Assembly (NCBI GenBank): GCA_030544235.1
Contig: CM060484.1
Coordinates: 11,985,531-12,049,530 of the forward strand
DNA: 64,000 nt
From: Lepturacanthus savala
Lineage: Eukaryota > Chordata > Actinopteri > Scombriformes > Trichiuridae
Reading direction: 5' to 3'
Shown: positions 40,810 to 52,800 of the stretch, piece after piece
How positions within the stretch are numbered: the stretch's first letter is position 1
Layout of the letters: each line of letters opens with the position of its first letter
Made by a program: the position numbers and the translations under genes
The notes under the pieces: model-generated
The model's database searches: none
Told to the model about the DNA's origin: nothing
Seen by the model: only the letters and a program-made list of their open reading frames with translations

Positions 40810-43800
40810 ATAATATAATTTCACTCTAACTATGGCTGTAGCTGTTAGCGCTGGACTTTGTGATTTGGTGTTTTTGCAATGTGCCTCATTTGCATAGAAA
40901 GGGGCCAATTCTGTATGCATATTACCTAATTTACATTCATGCAACTAGCAAAGGCGCACCAGGACACTTTTTGCTGACTTGCCAATGGTTTGATTTTGCA
41001 ATTTCATATTGCTCCGCCAATTTCTCAAGACTGTCAATGACTCAAACTATGGTCACAAGATGAGCACCCACTTCTGAATTTACATTTAGAAAAGAACAGT
41101 TTTACAAAGGGACACACACAATTTTTGCAATCACAGTCACTAATATTATCATTTCCATCAGCTGCCCCCATCCTCCACCTGCTTTATAAGTAACCGAGCA
41201 ACTATACAGTCTTCCCACGTTTGTCACTCCACTCCCCACATCATTGTAATTGGGCTATTTATGTTAATCTGTGTAAATGGAAGACAAAAGAGTTAAATGA
41301 CTCATTATAGAGGTGATGCAGAGTTTCAGTCTACATTAACAACACTTTTACACACTTATAACCTAGCATACTGTATGTTTCCTTGAGTACAGGATGATCA
41401 CAGTCCTCTGTGGGAGATGACTCATGTAACCAGCCCACCTTGATGCTTTTCTTGGTCTGACCTGAAAGGACTCATTGTTTTCCCAGTGGGGATGAAAGAC
41501 TTCAACTCAAAAAACAACCCCCCTGTCATCGAACTAGACTCTGACCTGGGACTCCTGCGCTCAGGTGGTCATGAGTGCTTTTCACAAATAAACAATCACA
41601 ACAACATTCACAATGCTGCTGAAGCGGGTAACCGTATCTGAGTGAGCCAGCATTCTGAAATCAACCCAACCGCATATTTCTTGGCACCTGGGGACAATCA
41701 GCCGTACATCAGAAACAGAACAAAGATCTTCTTTGTTCACTTTTGTGGCCACCTCATGAGAGGATACCTTCTCTGTTTCACAATGTGTCTGTGTCTGTCC
41801 TCCCTGTGTGCAATTTAAGAGGTTTTCATGTTCTCTGGATCCTTTATAGCATTGCTGGCTCTCCTACCACATGGACCACATTAGTTTTGCTTAGGCAAGC
41901 ATACATCAGGAGTAATAAGCAAAAGAAAGATGTTCTCTAAAGTACCTCTTTGCACATAAGGATGAATCCTTCACAGTCCTGCTATTTTTCCAGTCATGTT
42001 TTGGAAAGTGGCAAAAGGCATGGCAGTCCGATATAGTGATCCCTCGAGGGTCCTAGTGGGCCAAGGGTAGAAGCTCTTCCTGAGCCCCTCATTGCCGGCC
42101 CAGTGCTTCTGGCACCTCCTCTTGATTGCAGTAGGTAGGAAAGGCTGCCATCTTGGGAGCACATGAAGACCCATTTTGCTGGGACCTCAGCCAGTATTCA
42201 ATCCCGCCATGTTTACATGTTTACTGTGGCCTCCATGTTTACGTGTTTACCCTTGTATTCCTCTGATGTTGAGATGCCTAACTATGTGGTCAGGATTTCA
42301 GCTGGTGTTGAACATCTCCAATTGTTCCTACTCCAATATTTAGAGTAAGAGAGTGTCAGAAGCTGTGAGTTGACCATTTCCACCTCCTTGTAGTTCTATG
42401 CTCATACACATGATGCATCCACAGTGCCAATCAGATGCGAGTAGGCAAGGGCGACTTGCAATTGTTATAGGTTGTTTATGCCTGCTCATACCATAACCCC
42501 ACATCCACCATGGAGCACTACAACATTGACCTCTGCAACCCACACAATGCCATACACACTGTCTCCAATATGCCTGGTACAGTGAATCCTGGTATACATT
42601 CTTGAAGAAAACACTTCTCCAAAGTGCCAGGTGCCATCAAAGGTGAGTATTGGCCCACTTAAATGACTATTAATGACCTGCAGTTCAGTCAAGACGGTTT
42701 GAGCAGAAATTTGTTTGTGCAAACCAACTTCTGGTTTGGTGGCTGATCACAGATGATATCACAAGTGAAGATGCTGGATGTGGAGGTCCTGGGTTGGCAT
42801 GGTTAAGTATGGGCTGCTTTTGTTAGGCTGGTTGGTTGTGATGCAAAATTCTTGGAAAATGACCTTGCAGATGGTTTGTGGTAGTGAAATGAACATTCAA
42901 GTCAAGGGAAAAGGCTCTGGTGGATATTCCTGTAGTCAGCATACAAATTGCTTGCTCCCTGGCATCTGTGGCATCATGTTGTACGATAAAACTGCACATT
43001 TTGGAGCAGCTTTTTACTGTGACCAGCCCAAGGCACACCTGTGCAATAATCATGTGCCATATGTGGCATCGTGTTATGTGATAAAACTGCACATTTTAGA
43101 GTGGCCTTTTATTGTGACCAGCCCAAGGCACACCTGTGTAATAATCATGTAGCATATGTCGTATTGTGGTGTTTGATAAAACTGCACATTTTAGAATGGC
43201 CTTTTATTGTGACCATCCCAAAGCACACCTGTGCAATAATCATGCTGGATAATCAGCATGTTGATATGCCACACCTGTCAGGTGGATGGATTATCTTGGA
43301 AAAGGAGAACTGCTCATGCAAAAAGATTTTCAGCATGCAATGTGATAAGTTATCAGTCTTGTATCTTAATTAAAATAGATGTTGACATTATTACATATAT
43401 AGCAAGCAATAAAAGAAGGTCATACATGTAATGGTTGTGCTGAGTGAAAGAGTTTTGTCAAAATGGAGGTAATGTGTGAGTAATGGGGGTAATGTGTGTG
43501 ATGTTGGGGTCTGCCAGCCACTTCAAGAGGCTTGCAGACCAGTTCCATGATGAACTCCCTTAAAATGCAGAAAACCTGAATTACAGTTAGCAAGCTAGAA
43601 TGTAACACAACTACAATCATAGAGGACTCAATTGACCCTGTCCCCATACTCATTTTACCCCTACCTTGGAGCAAGTTATGCCATAAGGGCCAACTTTTTT
43701 AATGGGTCACTTTTGGAAAACCATAATAATTAGATTAGATTAATTTATTTCCATGGGTACACAACAACCTGAGGGTTATATAGGAACTATTATTCGAAAC

Positions 43801-46800
43801 AAATACACTTTTATTTTGTAGTGAAGTCATCAAATGTAAAAAGTAGCTCATGTCACCCTGTTCTCCCTAATGTAAAAGTGTCAAATATTTGGCCATCACG
43901 GCCCTAGAGATGACATTGTTGGTCACTCAGGGCCAGATTTACCAAGTTGGCTGCATTTTTTATTGAGTTTGCAGCTGCAGCCTGTGTGTATTCAGTTTCA
44001 GAGCCACTGGACTCAGAGTCCACTTTGCTGTGCTCTTGATAACATGTGACAGCCTTTAAACTCGTATGCTTTGATGAAAGGGATGCTGAAGGTTACGGTT
44101 ACGTTTACTTACTTGTGGAAAGTCTCCGTTCGGTCCGGTCACAGTCTTGACTCAGATTCGACCGGACTGATCTTGGCTTTTGACTCGAACTTAGCCTCAG
44201 TGATCCTGACAACACCTCACCCGAGGTGAAACCCAAACCCGCATGTAATCACGCAGCCACTCGGTGTGATGCTGTTCTGCGGAGCTTTATGAAAGCTGCC
44301 TCTGTGGGCTGACGGTTACATGGAGACGTCTGAGCGAGCCTGAGCCATCTCTGATGTAACTAACCAGCTAGGTGTGTTACTCAGGAAGCTGACATGCTTC
44401 ACGCATGGCTGGCTGTGTTAATGTCCTGACAGTGATGTACTGCCACTAACTGCTGGTGTCAGGCGAAGTGGACCCGAGCTCAGACTTAACGGTGTTCATT
44501 TCAGCTGCTGAGGCTGAGGAGAAAAGCCCTTCAACTCGATTCGGGCTTTTGTTCTTGTGTGTTGATAAAGTGGAGGCGTTGCTGTCTCATTCTGTCTCAG
44601 CTGACCAATTGTGTACCCACGATCCATCTGTGGGCTTCTTCATTCTTCACATGTTAGTGTGCGCAACGGAGATTTCAATCTGCTCTGGCTGAAGTTTCTG
44701 TTCCTGTAGTCGTCCAGTAACTATGAATGTAATCTGAAACTCAAAAACTAAACAATCATGTGCAAGACAGTTGGATGGACAATTGATCTATTTACTCCTT
44801 TAATGCTTTTCATTCTGCATTTCAGTAACCACCATAGAAATTATGCTGGAGTGAAAAAAAGTAGCAGATTTATGGGGTAAATTCTTCCAAAATACCACTG
44901 AACATTAGACATGGTGCATGAAAAAACAACAGGTGGGCCAGCTGCTATATATGTAACAAGTAACAGTATAAAGGCACCATATCGTATAAAGTGAGATATA
45001 AATTGCAGTGTTATAAAAAGACGTGTTTTAAAACACTCAACCCACATAGAAATGCACAGAGCACACTGTATTCAGAAACTGTGCCTTAAGTACTTCTGTG
45101 AATTTGTGCTATCACAGCTATACAGTTGCCAACCCCCCCCCATTCACTGGCATTCAAATCAGCCAATCAGAGGAGAGAGAAGAGGAGATGATTGATTGAA
45201 GATAAACTGAGGTGATTTTTTGGGATATTGTTGTTAAAATTAAAAATTCTAAATATTCATTATTATTACAAGAATGTGTTGCTACATACAACATCCCATA
45301 ATGTCAGCATGAAAAAATATTTTTTTTGATTTTTGCACCACATGTACATAAGTATTCACAGCCTTTGCCATGAAGCTCAAAATTGAGCTCCGGTACATCC
45401 TGTTTCCACTGATCATCCTTGAGATGTTTCTACAGCTTAATTGGAGTCCACAACCTTCATGACCATTCACATATAGATTTCTGAGTTTATGAGGTGCCCT
45501 TGAATGTCCCACGAAGTCCCCTATTTTGGACGGATGTTGCAGCCCAGGTTGAGATGGTCCACTGGCCAGTGCCAGCCTGGAGGATGTACTAGAGAAACAT
45601 TAGGAATCACTTTTTAATACTAAAGCTCTCTACATCATTCACTAAACAGTGTGAGCAGGACCTCAAACAGAATATTTAGGTCAGTGATTGTAGAGCACTG
45701 ATATAATATATTCTGAGTATAATTTAGAACTGTGTGCTTCTCTCATGCATTTGAAGTGGAATAGGGATTTAGCTTTGGCCTGATATATAAATTCCTCTCT
45801 ATGAAAAATCCTCACATGAAAATAAGCCCTCCAGCTATTTTGTGAAGCCCCGCAGCAGCTTGACTCCCATCTAGAGGCCTTTAGATCTTCTGTGGACACA
45901 TTTAACGCTTTTAAATTTTTTCTGCTCGGATTGTCAGATGGCAACATGAAGTCGACTGAGCTTTTTATTCCAAGGGGATGGTGGCGGTGGTTATAAATTA
46001 ATAACAAGACAGTGAGAATTATTCATCTTTTTTTAAAATGGTAATGAACTCTTGGTGAAATACCCAAAAACATATTCATGAAACATTATTCTCTTTTCTT
46101 TATTTTGCCAAATTCCGTCTCCTGGACAGTTTGTCCTTTGCCATTTATGGATTTTTGGAAATCTTAACCTCTGTTGCTTTTTAAACAAATTCTCTCGTCC
46201 TTAAAGCAAAATCAATTTCTCCTGAACAAAATGGGCAGTTTTCCCCTCACTCAGCAGTGACAAGCTCAATGGTTTACAACCATGGCTCTCCCAGTTAGAA
46301 AGGCGAATAGATTGTAATTTCGAATCCATCGATATCATCCATCCATGATAACAAAGACACGCAGCAGGTTCCACTCAGCTGATTGAAACCCCTCGCTGCC
46401 TGTTATTGAGGCTAAACACATGACATTTGCCCAGGATGTATCTCGATGACCACTGGACGCACCACCTGGTGGGTTATGTTGAATTGGGCGGAGCGTTTGT
46501 TACTCACCCGGCTCCAACATGGCAGCCGCACTAATACGATGTCATTTTAAAGCCAAACCCAAACACGCCCTCATCCCGGGGCGTCAAATGTCGCCATTTG
46601 GATGGAAAAGTTAGTGTCTGGTTGAAACGCGATAAGCTTCCGACCCCTCCAACGCTAACCCATCCATCCATTTATAGGAGCCTATGGGAATATCCTGCAC
46701 ATTCAATAATGTAAAGTGACCTAATCAACACGGATCAATATAAGTGACATTGATGAAAGCTATTAACCCCTAGTAAAAAGGTCCTTCTTTGCTTAGGCTG

Positions 46801-49800
46801 ACACAAAAATCAAGATAGAAGGACATGGATTCTTAAAACAGAGTATATTTCAACACTTTTGACCAAGTCATTAGCATTAAAGGCGTTTTAAAAAAGCAGT
46901 ATTGGGGTTGTTGTTTGCATGGACAGCACATAGTTTCAATTTCATCTTCCAAATGACAAACATATTGATGGCGACATGTTTTAAATTAATAGAGCTGCAA
47001 TTAACCATTAGTCAATTAATGGATTAGTTGATTTGAGTGATTTTTAAGAAAAAAATACCCAAGGTCCTTTGGTTCCAGTGTCTAAAATCTGATTGTTTCC
47101 TTCTTTAGTCTTCTATAATAATAAACTCATGATCTTTGCATTGTGGACTGTTGGTCTGGACAAAAGAAAAGGCATTTTAGATTGAAACTTCAGCTTCGGA
47201 AAACAGTGATTGACATTTTACACCATTTTATTAACTAAATAACTAATCGATTATTCGCTTCAATAATCAATAGATTAATCGAGTCGTTAGTTACAGCCCT
47301 AGATGGCAGATGATATGACCTGTTTTACACTATATTACAGTTAGTTTCACTTGCTATTTATACCAGTTACAAATTCATGAGTATTTGATGTCTTTTTCTG
47401 CCCTTTTGAACTGTGGAAAATTCCAGCTGTATGTGTCTAACAGGTGAAACCTCATATTAACCAACATCATATATTCATACAGAGACACAGGCCTCGTTGG
47501 GGATGAAAAAAAAAGTTCTTTGAAGTGAGTTGAAATCCTGAGACAATGTAAGTGAGCATTATCTCTGTCACATGCTCCTTATCGTTCCTTTGTTCTGTGT
47601 TCTACTGAGACCGTCTTCCCCGCCACCAAGAATAACCACACAATGGGTCGTAACCATCAAGCCGCTAACCGTAACCTTGGTAATTTCATTTTAGCCATGA
47701 CGACGGAAGTCGCCAACCTTTGAGAAAGCGGCGACTTTAACCCAAAGCAGGGTCTTTTCCCAAGATGCTGCAGCAAGATGACCCGTTGGAAGTCACGTGA
47801 CCTCTATGTTGGTCAGTTGGCCTTTTTTTTAATTCACATACTTAATGCCGTCCCAATTAATGACAGTTGTCTACCTCTCAAACTCGTCTGTGCTAAATCC
47901 TGTGCCATTCTCCTCAGGAACAATATGTAGACGCATCAATATTCATGAGGAGGTTTTGCATTAGCCAATAAGGGGTTAATTGTAAGAGTGCAATGGGTGG
48001 GATATGAGGTTTGTCCATTTGTTTGAGCACATCAAATCAGACTTTTCTTTGGTATATTTATTCCTACACGCTGCTTTAATAAATGAGGCTCATTTGAATA
48101 TCCATCCATAACACAGAAAGGTAGCTCGGAAGCAGCCCGTCCGAAGCATCAAGTAGCTACAAAGATCACATCAGGGATCATTTCACAGCTAGTGATCACA
48201 CTCGGCTCCACTGTATTTTCCAAACCACTGACTCCCGCGGTAATGTGGACTGTAACATGTGTCAGCGAGGACGCCAGCAGCTCTAACGGGACGCTCGTTG
48301 TTGTTGAGGGTTGACAAATTGGCGACATGACGAAAACAACACATCCAATCTATCTTTTGAACATTTGTTTGCATACACTTTCTATAATGAACATGTGGAC
48401 AGATTTATTCGTCTCATTAGCTCTCTGTTTGATTGCCCTGAGACGGAACGTCCCCGCAGACTTCAGAACTGCTTACCTCCTCAGTCTCGAGTCAGACGGT
48501 AAATCAACTTAATGATTTCAACTGCCCTCACTTCCTTTTATTACAATCTAGGCTCACAATTGATTTGGTCACATGCAAGTGCAGATAAATGCAGTTATGA
48601 TTCTAAGCGTTTAGCCCTGCCAGCAGTGGATTTAAAGACGTCGGTTGGTTTTGCTTTGCTCCAGAGCAACAATACTACCAACGTGACTGACTGTCTTGAC
48701 ATGTGTCTTTAACATTCATGTGCAAAACCTCCAATAAGACTCAAGGAAATCAAAATCTAATAGGGAAATTGACAGCCATTTTGTTAAAGGGGCTCTATTT
48801 TGCCATTTTCTCAGTTCAATATTTTAATTTTCATGGTCTATTTATAAAAATGTGGATGCTTTTATGGCCCAAAAGTATCTAGTTACACTGAAAATACCCT
48901 GGAATCCACACAAGATGTTCACACAATCTCCCACAACAACAAAAAAAACGACACTAATCATAATAATACATATAGCAGACCATCAGACAGCATGAGACTG
49001 TAGGCCAGGGGATCAAACTCAATTTATTTCATGGGCCACAATCCAGTGCAGTTCGATCTCAAGGCTGGACCAGTAAAAATAAATGTAGGGTAAAATATAT
49101 CAGGTATCAGGTAAAATGGGCCATCAGATAAAATGGGCCATTTAAGGTTTCGGGGTGCCAGACCCTCTGGAAATTAGAGCCAATGACTACAAAGGATTTC
49201 AAACTGTCGACATAACTGTGTTTGACGAGAAACGGGTGATTTCATTATCAAATCTAGACTGCGCAAGAAATGTGCATGGTAAGTAGCCTGGCATACCAAA
49301 TCAAATTAGACTGTTATAAGGATGATAAATCTACTTAAAAAAACAAAAAACTATGCATACTATGATATCTGTCTTGATGGCATCCATCAGAAATAATGCT
49401 GTTAATTTGATATATTAACATATTTTTTGGAAAAGTGATATTTATCTTGGTGGCCCATTTTACCTTAACCCCCGAAGCTAAAATGGGCCACGTGGTTTTA
49501 GCTAAAATGGGCCACCCCTCTGTGTCACTCACAAACACAAACGGGTATGACATTTGGGTCTTTGGGGCGTGGACTGTTGGACAAAAAAATACATTTTAGG
49601 TTTGCATCTTTAGCTTTGATAAACAGTCGTCAACATTTTACACCATTTTATGAAACAAAAAACTAATCGAGGGCTGGTTTTGACCCTTTAGAGGAACGGT
49701 TCTGGCCCCCGGGCCACATGTTTGACCCCCCTGTCCTCTGAGAAACAATAAAGATGACAAAATATCTACATTGTACCCTCCCTGGTGTAATTATTTGGAT

Positions 49801-52800
49801 ATGTTAGCAGCACCCAGCTGCTGCTGCTCCATTCAATTATATTTGTTATAATTTATTTGTTATATGCTTTTCATTAATAAACTGATGAGTAAGGAAATGT
49901 CGTAGTTCATTAACGAAATCTTCTGAGGTCCTTGACTGTGCAAAAGGAGGCTCACATCAGTGCGAGAGAACAAGATATAAAGAAAACAGACAGTAAATGA
50001 ACTCAGTGATGAGAGCTTTCAAAAGATGAGTCCAAAAAAAAACCTTCCAGCACCTTCCAGTTGAAAAGTTAAGTGATGATGATGATGTGCACCTGTTCGG
50101 CAGGGTGTCGCCATGTATTTTTAACAGCCTGAGGTTGTGTGAGGTTCATTCTCTGGAGATGGATGTGTTTCGTGATAAATGGACGGATGGGAGGACAGAC
50201 AGGGTGTCGGTGAGACGATAAATCACTCACCTGTTTTCTCTTTAACTTCGCAGAGTACGCTGAAGAGCGCCGGCTTCATCCTGTGGCAGTTCAATCCATG
50301 TTTCCTGCCAAAGAACAAAAACAATGGAGACTGAAGAGCAACGACACAACATCTTAACAAGAGTCACGTTATGCTGATAAATATTATCATTTTTTATTCA
50401 CCTAGGAAGAAGAACGAATGGAATTAGTGATAAATGATATCTGGGTGGCCGCCAACATCTCCATAAACCATCTATATACTAAATACTGCTTTACTGACTA
50501 AGGTGGAGATCACCTTTAAATACTCTGAAACTGTTCCTCTTTATATTTAGATTGAATGTATGCATAATAAACCAATGTAAATGGTAAAATAGATGTATTA
50601 CATATTATATATTAGTCTACTTTACACCATCACACTCAGCAGCCATTGTTATCAACCACAGATACTTGCATGGTTTTATCACCTGACTTCTGCCTGGTTA
50701 CTAAGTAGAGTTTAAAGGTACAATATGTAAAATTTGGCCAGAGTTTTAGTTTATTATATTAAATCCCAAATATTTCCCTGCAATTTCAATCCGTGCATTT
50801 TACTCGTTAGACCTCCCTAATAGACAAACTTCATGCTCTTTTAGATTTTTTGATGGTTTAGTTGGTGAAATATTAGGTTTTATATTTGGTGGGAAACAGC
50901 ATAGTCAGAATTTATACAAATTCTACAATTAGAAGCATTAACATTGTAAAAATATAAAACAGCATAATAAGAATGAAAAATGGTTAGAATTTACTGTATA
51001 ACTTTCTTACTAAAGTCCAGTTTACACAGTATTTGAACCTGCAATAGTTCATTTATGAGCAACCTGTGTATTATATAGTATAGTAATATAATAGCAGTGA
51101 ACCCTTTGAAGAACACGTGTATAAAATGTGATAGTTCTATGTGTTAATTAAGGTGTTTTATTTATTTGTTTGTAGATGACGAAGAATCTTCTTCCAGCAG
51201 TGCAAGCAGAAAGGAAACTGAACTCGACCTGTGACCTATCGCACCAGTCAGATGACATCATATATATATTTTAAATGAAGACACTTTATTAAAACAGAAT
51301 ACTTTGAAATTGTCCAGAAGTTTAAAAAAAATGTGACTGGTGGGATTAAACGGGTTAAACCATTAAAGAAATTTACAAAAATAATCAACGAAGAGTGAAG
51401 AAACAACAGTTTTGACATTCTGTCTCAGATATGTAAGTTAGCGTGCTAAACAGCACCATCCCATCATCTGCTGTAATACAATTACTCCCTCAAGAAGTGA
51501 TAATGAGTGGAGTCTGCTCTCAGAGGAAGAAGAACTGCTGCTCCAGGAAGAAATGGCAGAGTAAAGCTGAAATCTGCTGTAACTGGACCGTCGGTATATC
51601 ACTTTATAAAGTTTTAATATGTTTCCGAATTTGTGGTCAATGGTGGAGCGGGGGTTAGCGCTGTTGCCTCACAGCAACAAGGTTGCAGGTTCAAGACCTC
51701 CTTGGTCCTGGGTCTGGGACCTTTCTGTGTGGAGTTTGCATGTTCTCCCAGGTACTCTCCCAGGTTTTCACCAGGTACTCCAGCTTCCTCCCACAGTCCA
51801 AAAACATGCTGAGGTTAATTGGAGACTCTAAATTGCCCAAGTGTGTGAGTGAATGGTGTGTGTGCCCCACGATTGGCTGGCGACCATCTGGGGTGTATCC
51901 CTGCCTCTCGCTGTAATGCGCTGGGATAGGTTCCAGCAGACCATGTGACCCTAATGAGGAATAAGCAGGTATAGAAAATGACTGACTGTATCCAAATATT
52001 TCGAAAACTTAGTTGGAGTTGCTGCAGCTAATGTTGGATGTTGGAGTGATCAGCTAATCTTCACGGAACACCATTTTTGTGATTTATGAAGCATAAATGT
52101 GATCTGCAGAAATAAAAAGCTGACATTAGGCTATAAAACAAACTTGATTCCAACATAAGCACCACTAAACTTCCAACTTGTATTTTATATTTGACATGAT
52201 GATTTTTTAATACCTCTGTGGTTTCATGTAGCCACATGCTAGTAAATACTTATTTAAGACAAGTAAAAGCTTAGAAATATGCAAGTGAGTTATTTGTTGA
52301 TGTATTTAAGAAAATGTGAACTACGGATCTTATTTCAGGAAAAATATTTAACCAAAAATCTATTGACTTCAAGACAAGAGAACTGAAAGGTTCATGAAAT
52401 ACTAACTTATTTCTGGGCTTTAGGACTAATTTTTGTAGCTCTCTATTGCTGCATATTGTATCAACAGTAATGGAAAACATCACCAATATATAACTGCTCT
52501 GTGACTTTGTCTGACTATAAACAACTCTAACATAAAACCATTATGAAATGCAATTACAGGAAAACTACACCATCACAGACCCTCGGGAAATCCCGGCACT
52601 ATCACCTCACAGAAGACAATTTGGGCCTAAACTCATTTATTTATAAAGACATACAGTAACACAACAGTAACATGGACAGGTCACTACACTATACAGGAAA
52701 AAGTAGTAAGAGATTTATCATAAGTCTGGTTTTACTTGGCCTATCAACACAATTTAAGAACTGATATGTAGATTGAGATCTGCACTTTCAACATAAACGG

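Larger units (their letters stand above)
33920..50230 (-). other. pbx3 intron 2 (16.3 kb)
   Basis: The largest intron. It holds a degraded Tc1-like transposase copy (about 42430-43370), a CA repeat (40744-40805), a hAT-like element (49006-49733), a dispersed TIR repeat (about 46990-47303) and half of a repeat pair (about 45000-45185). Non-repetitive blocks at about 39210-39520 and 47930-48060 look like possible regulatory elements. No convincing exon is seen. Confidence 0.8.

Noticed and set aside
42778..43373. Plus-strand ORFs with repeated KLHILEWPFIVT motifs
   Set aside because: The apparent protein repeats come from the tandemly triplicated non-coding end of the Tc1-like element; the transposase is on the other strand.
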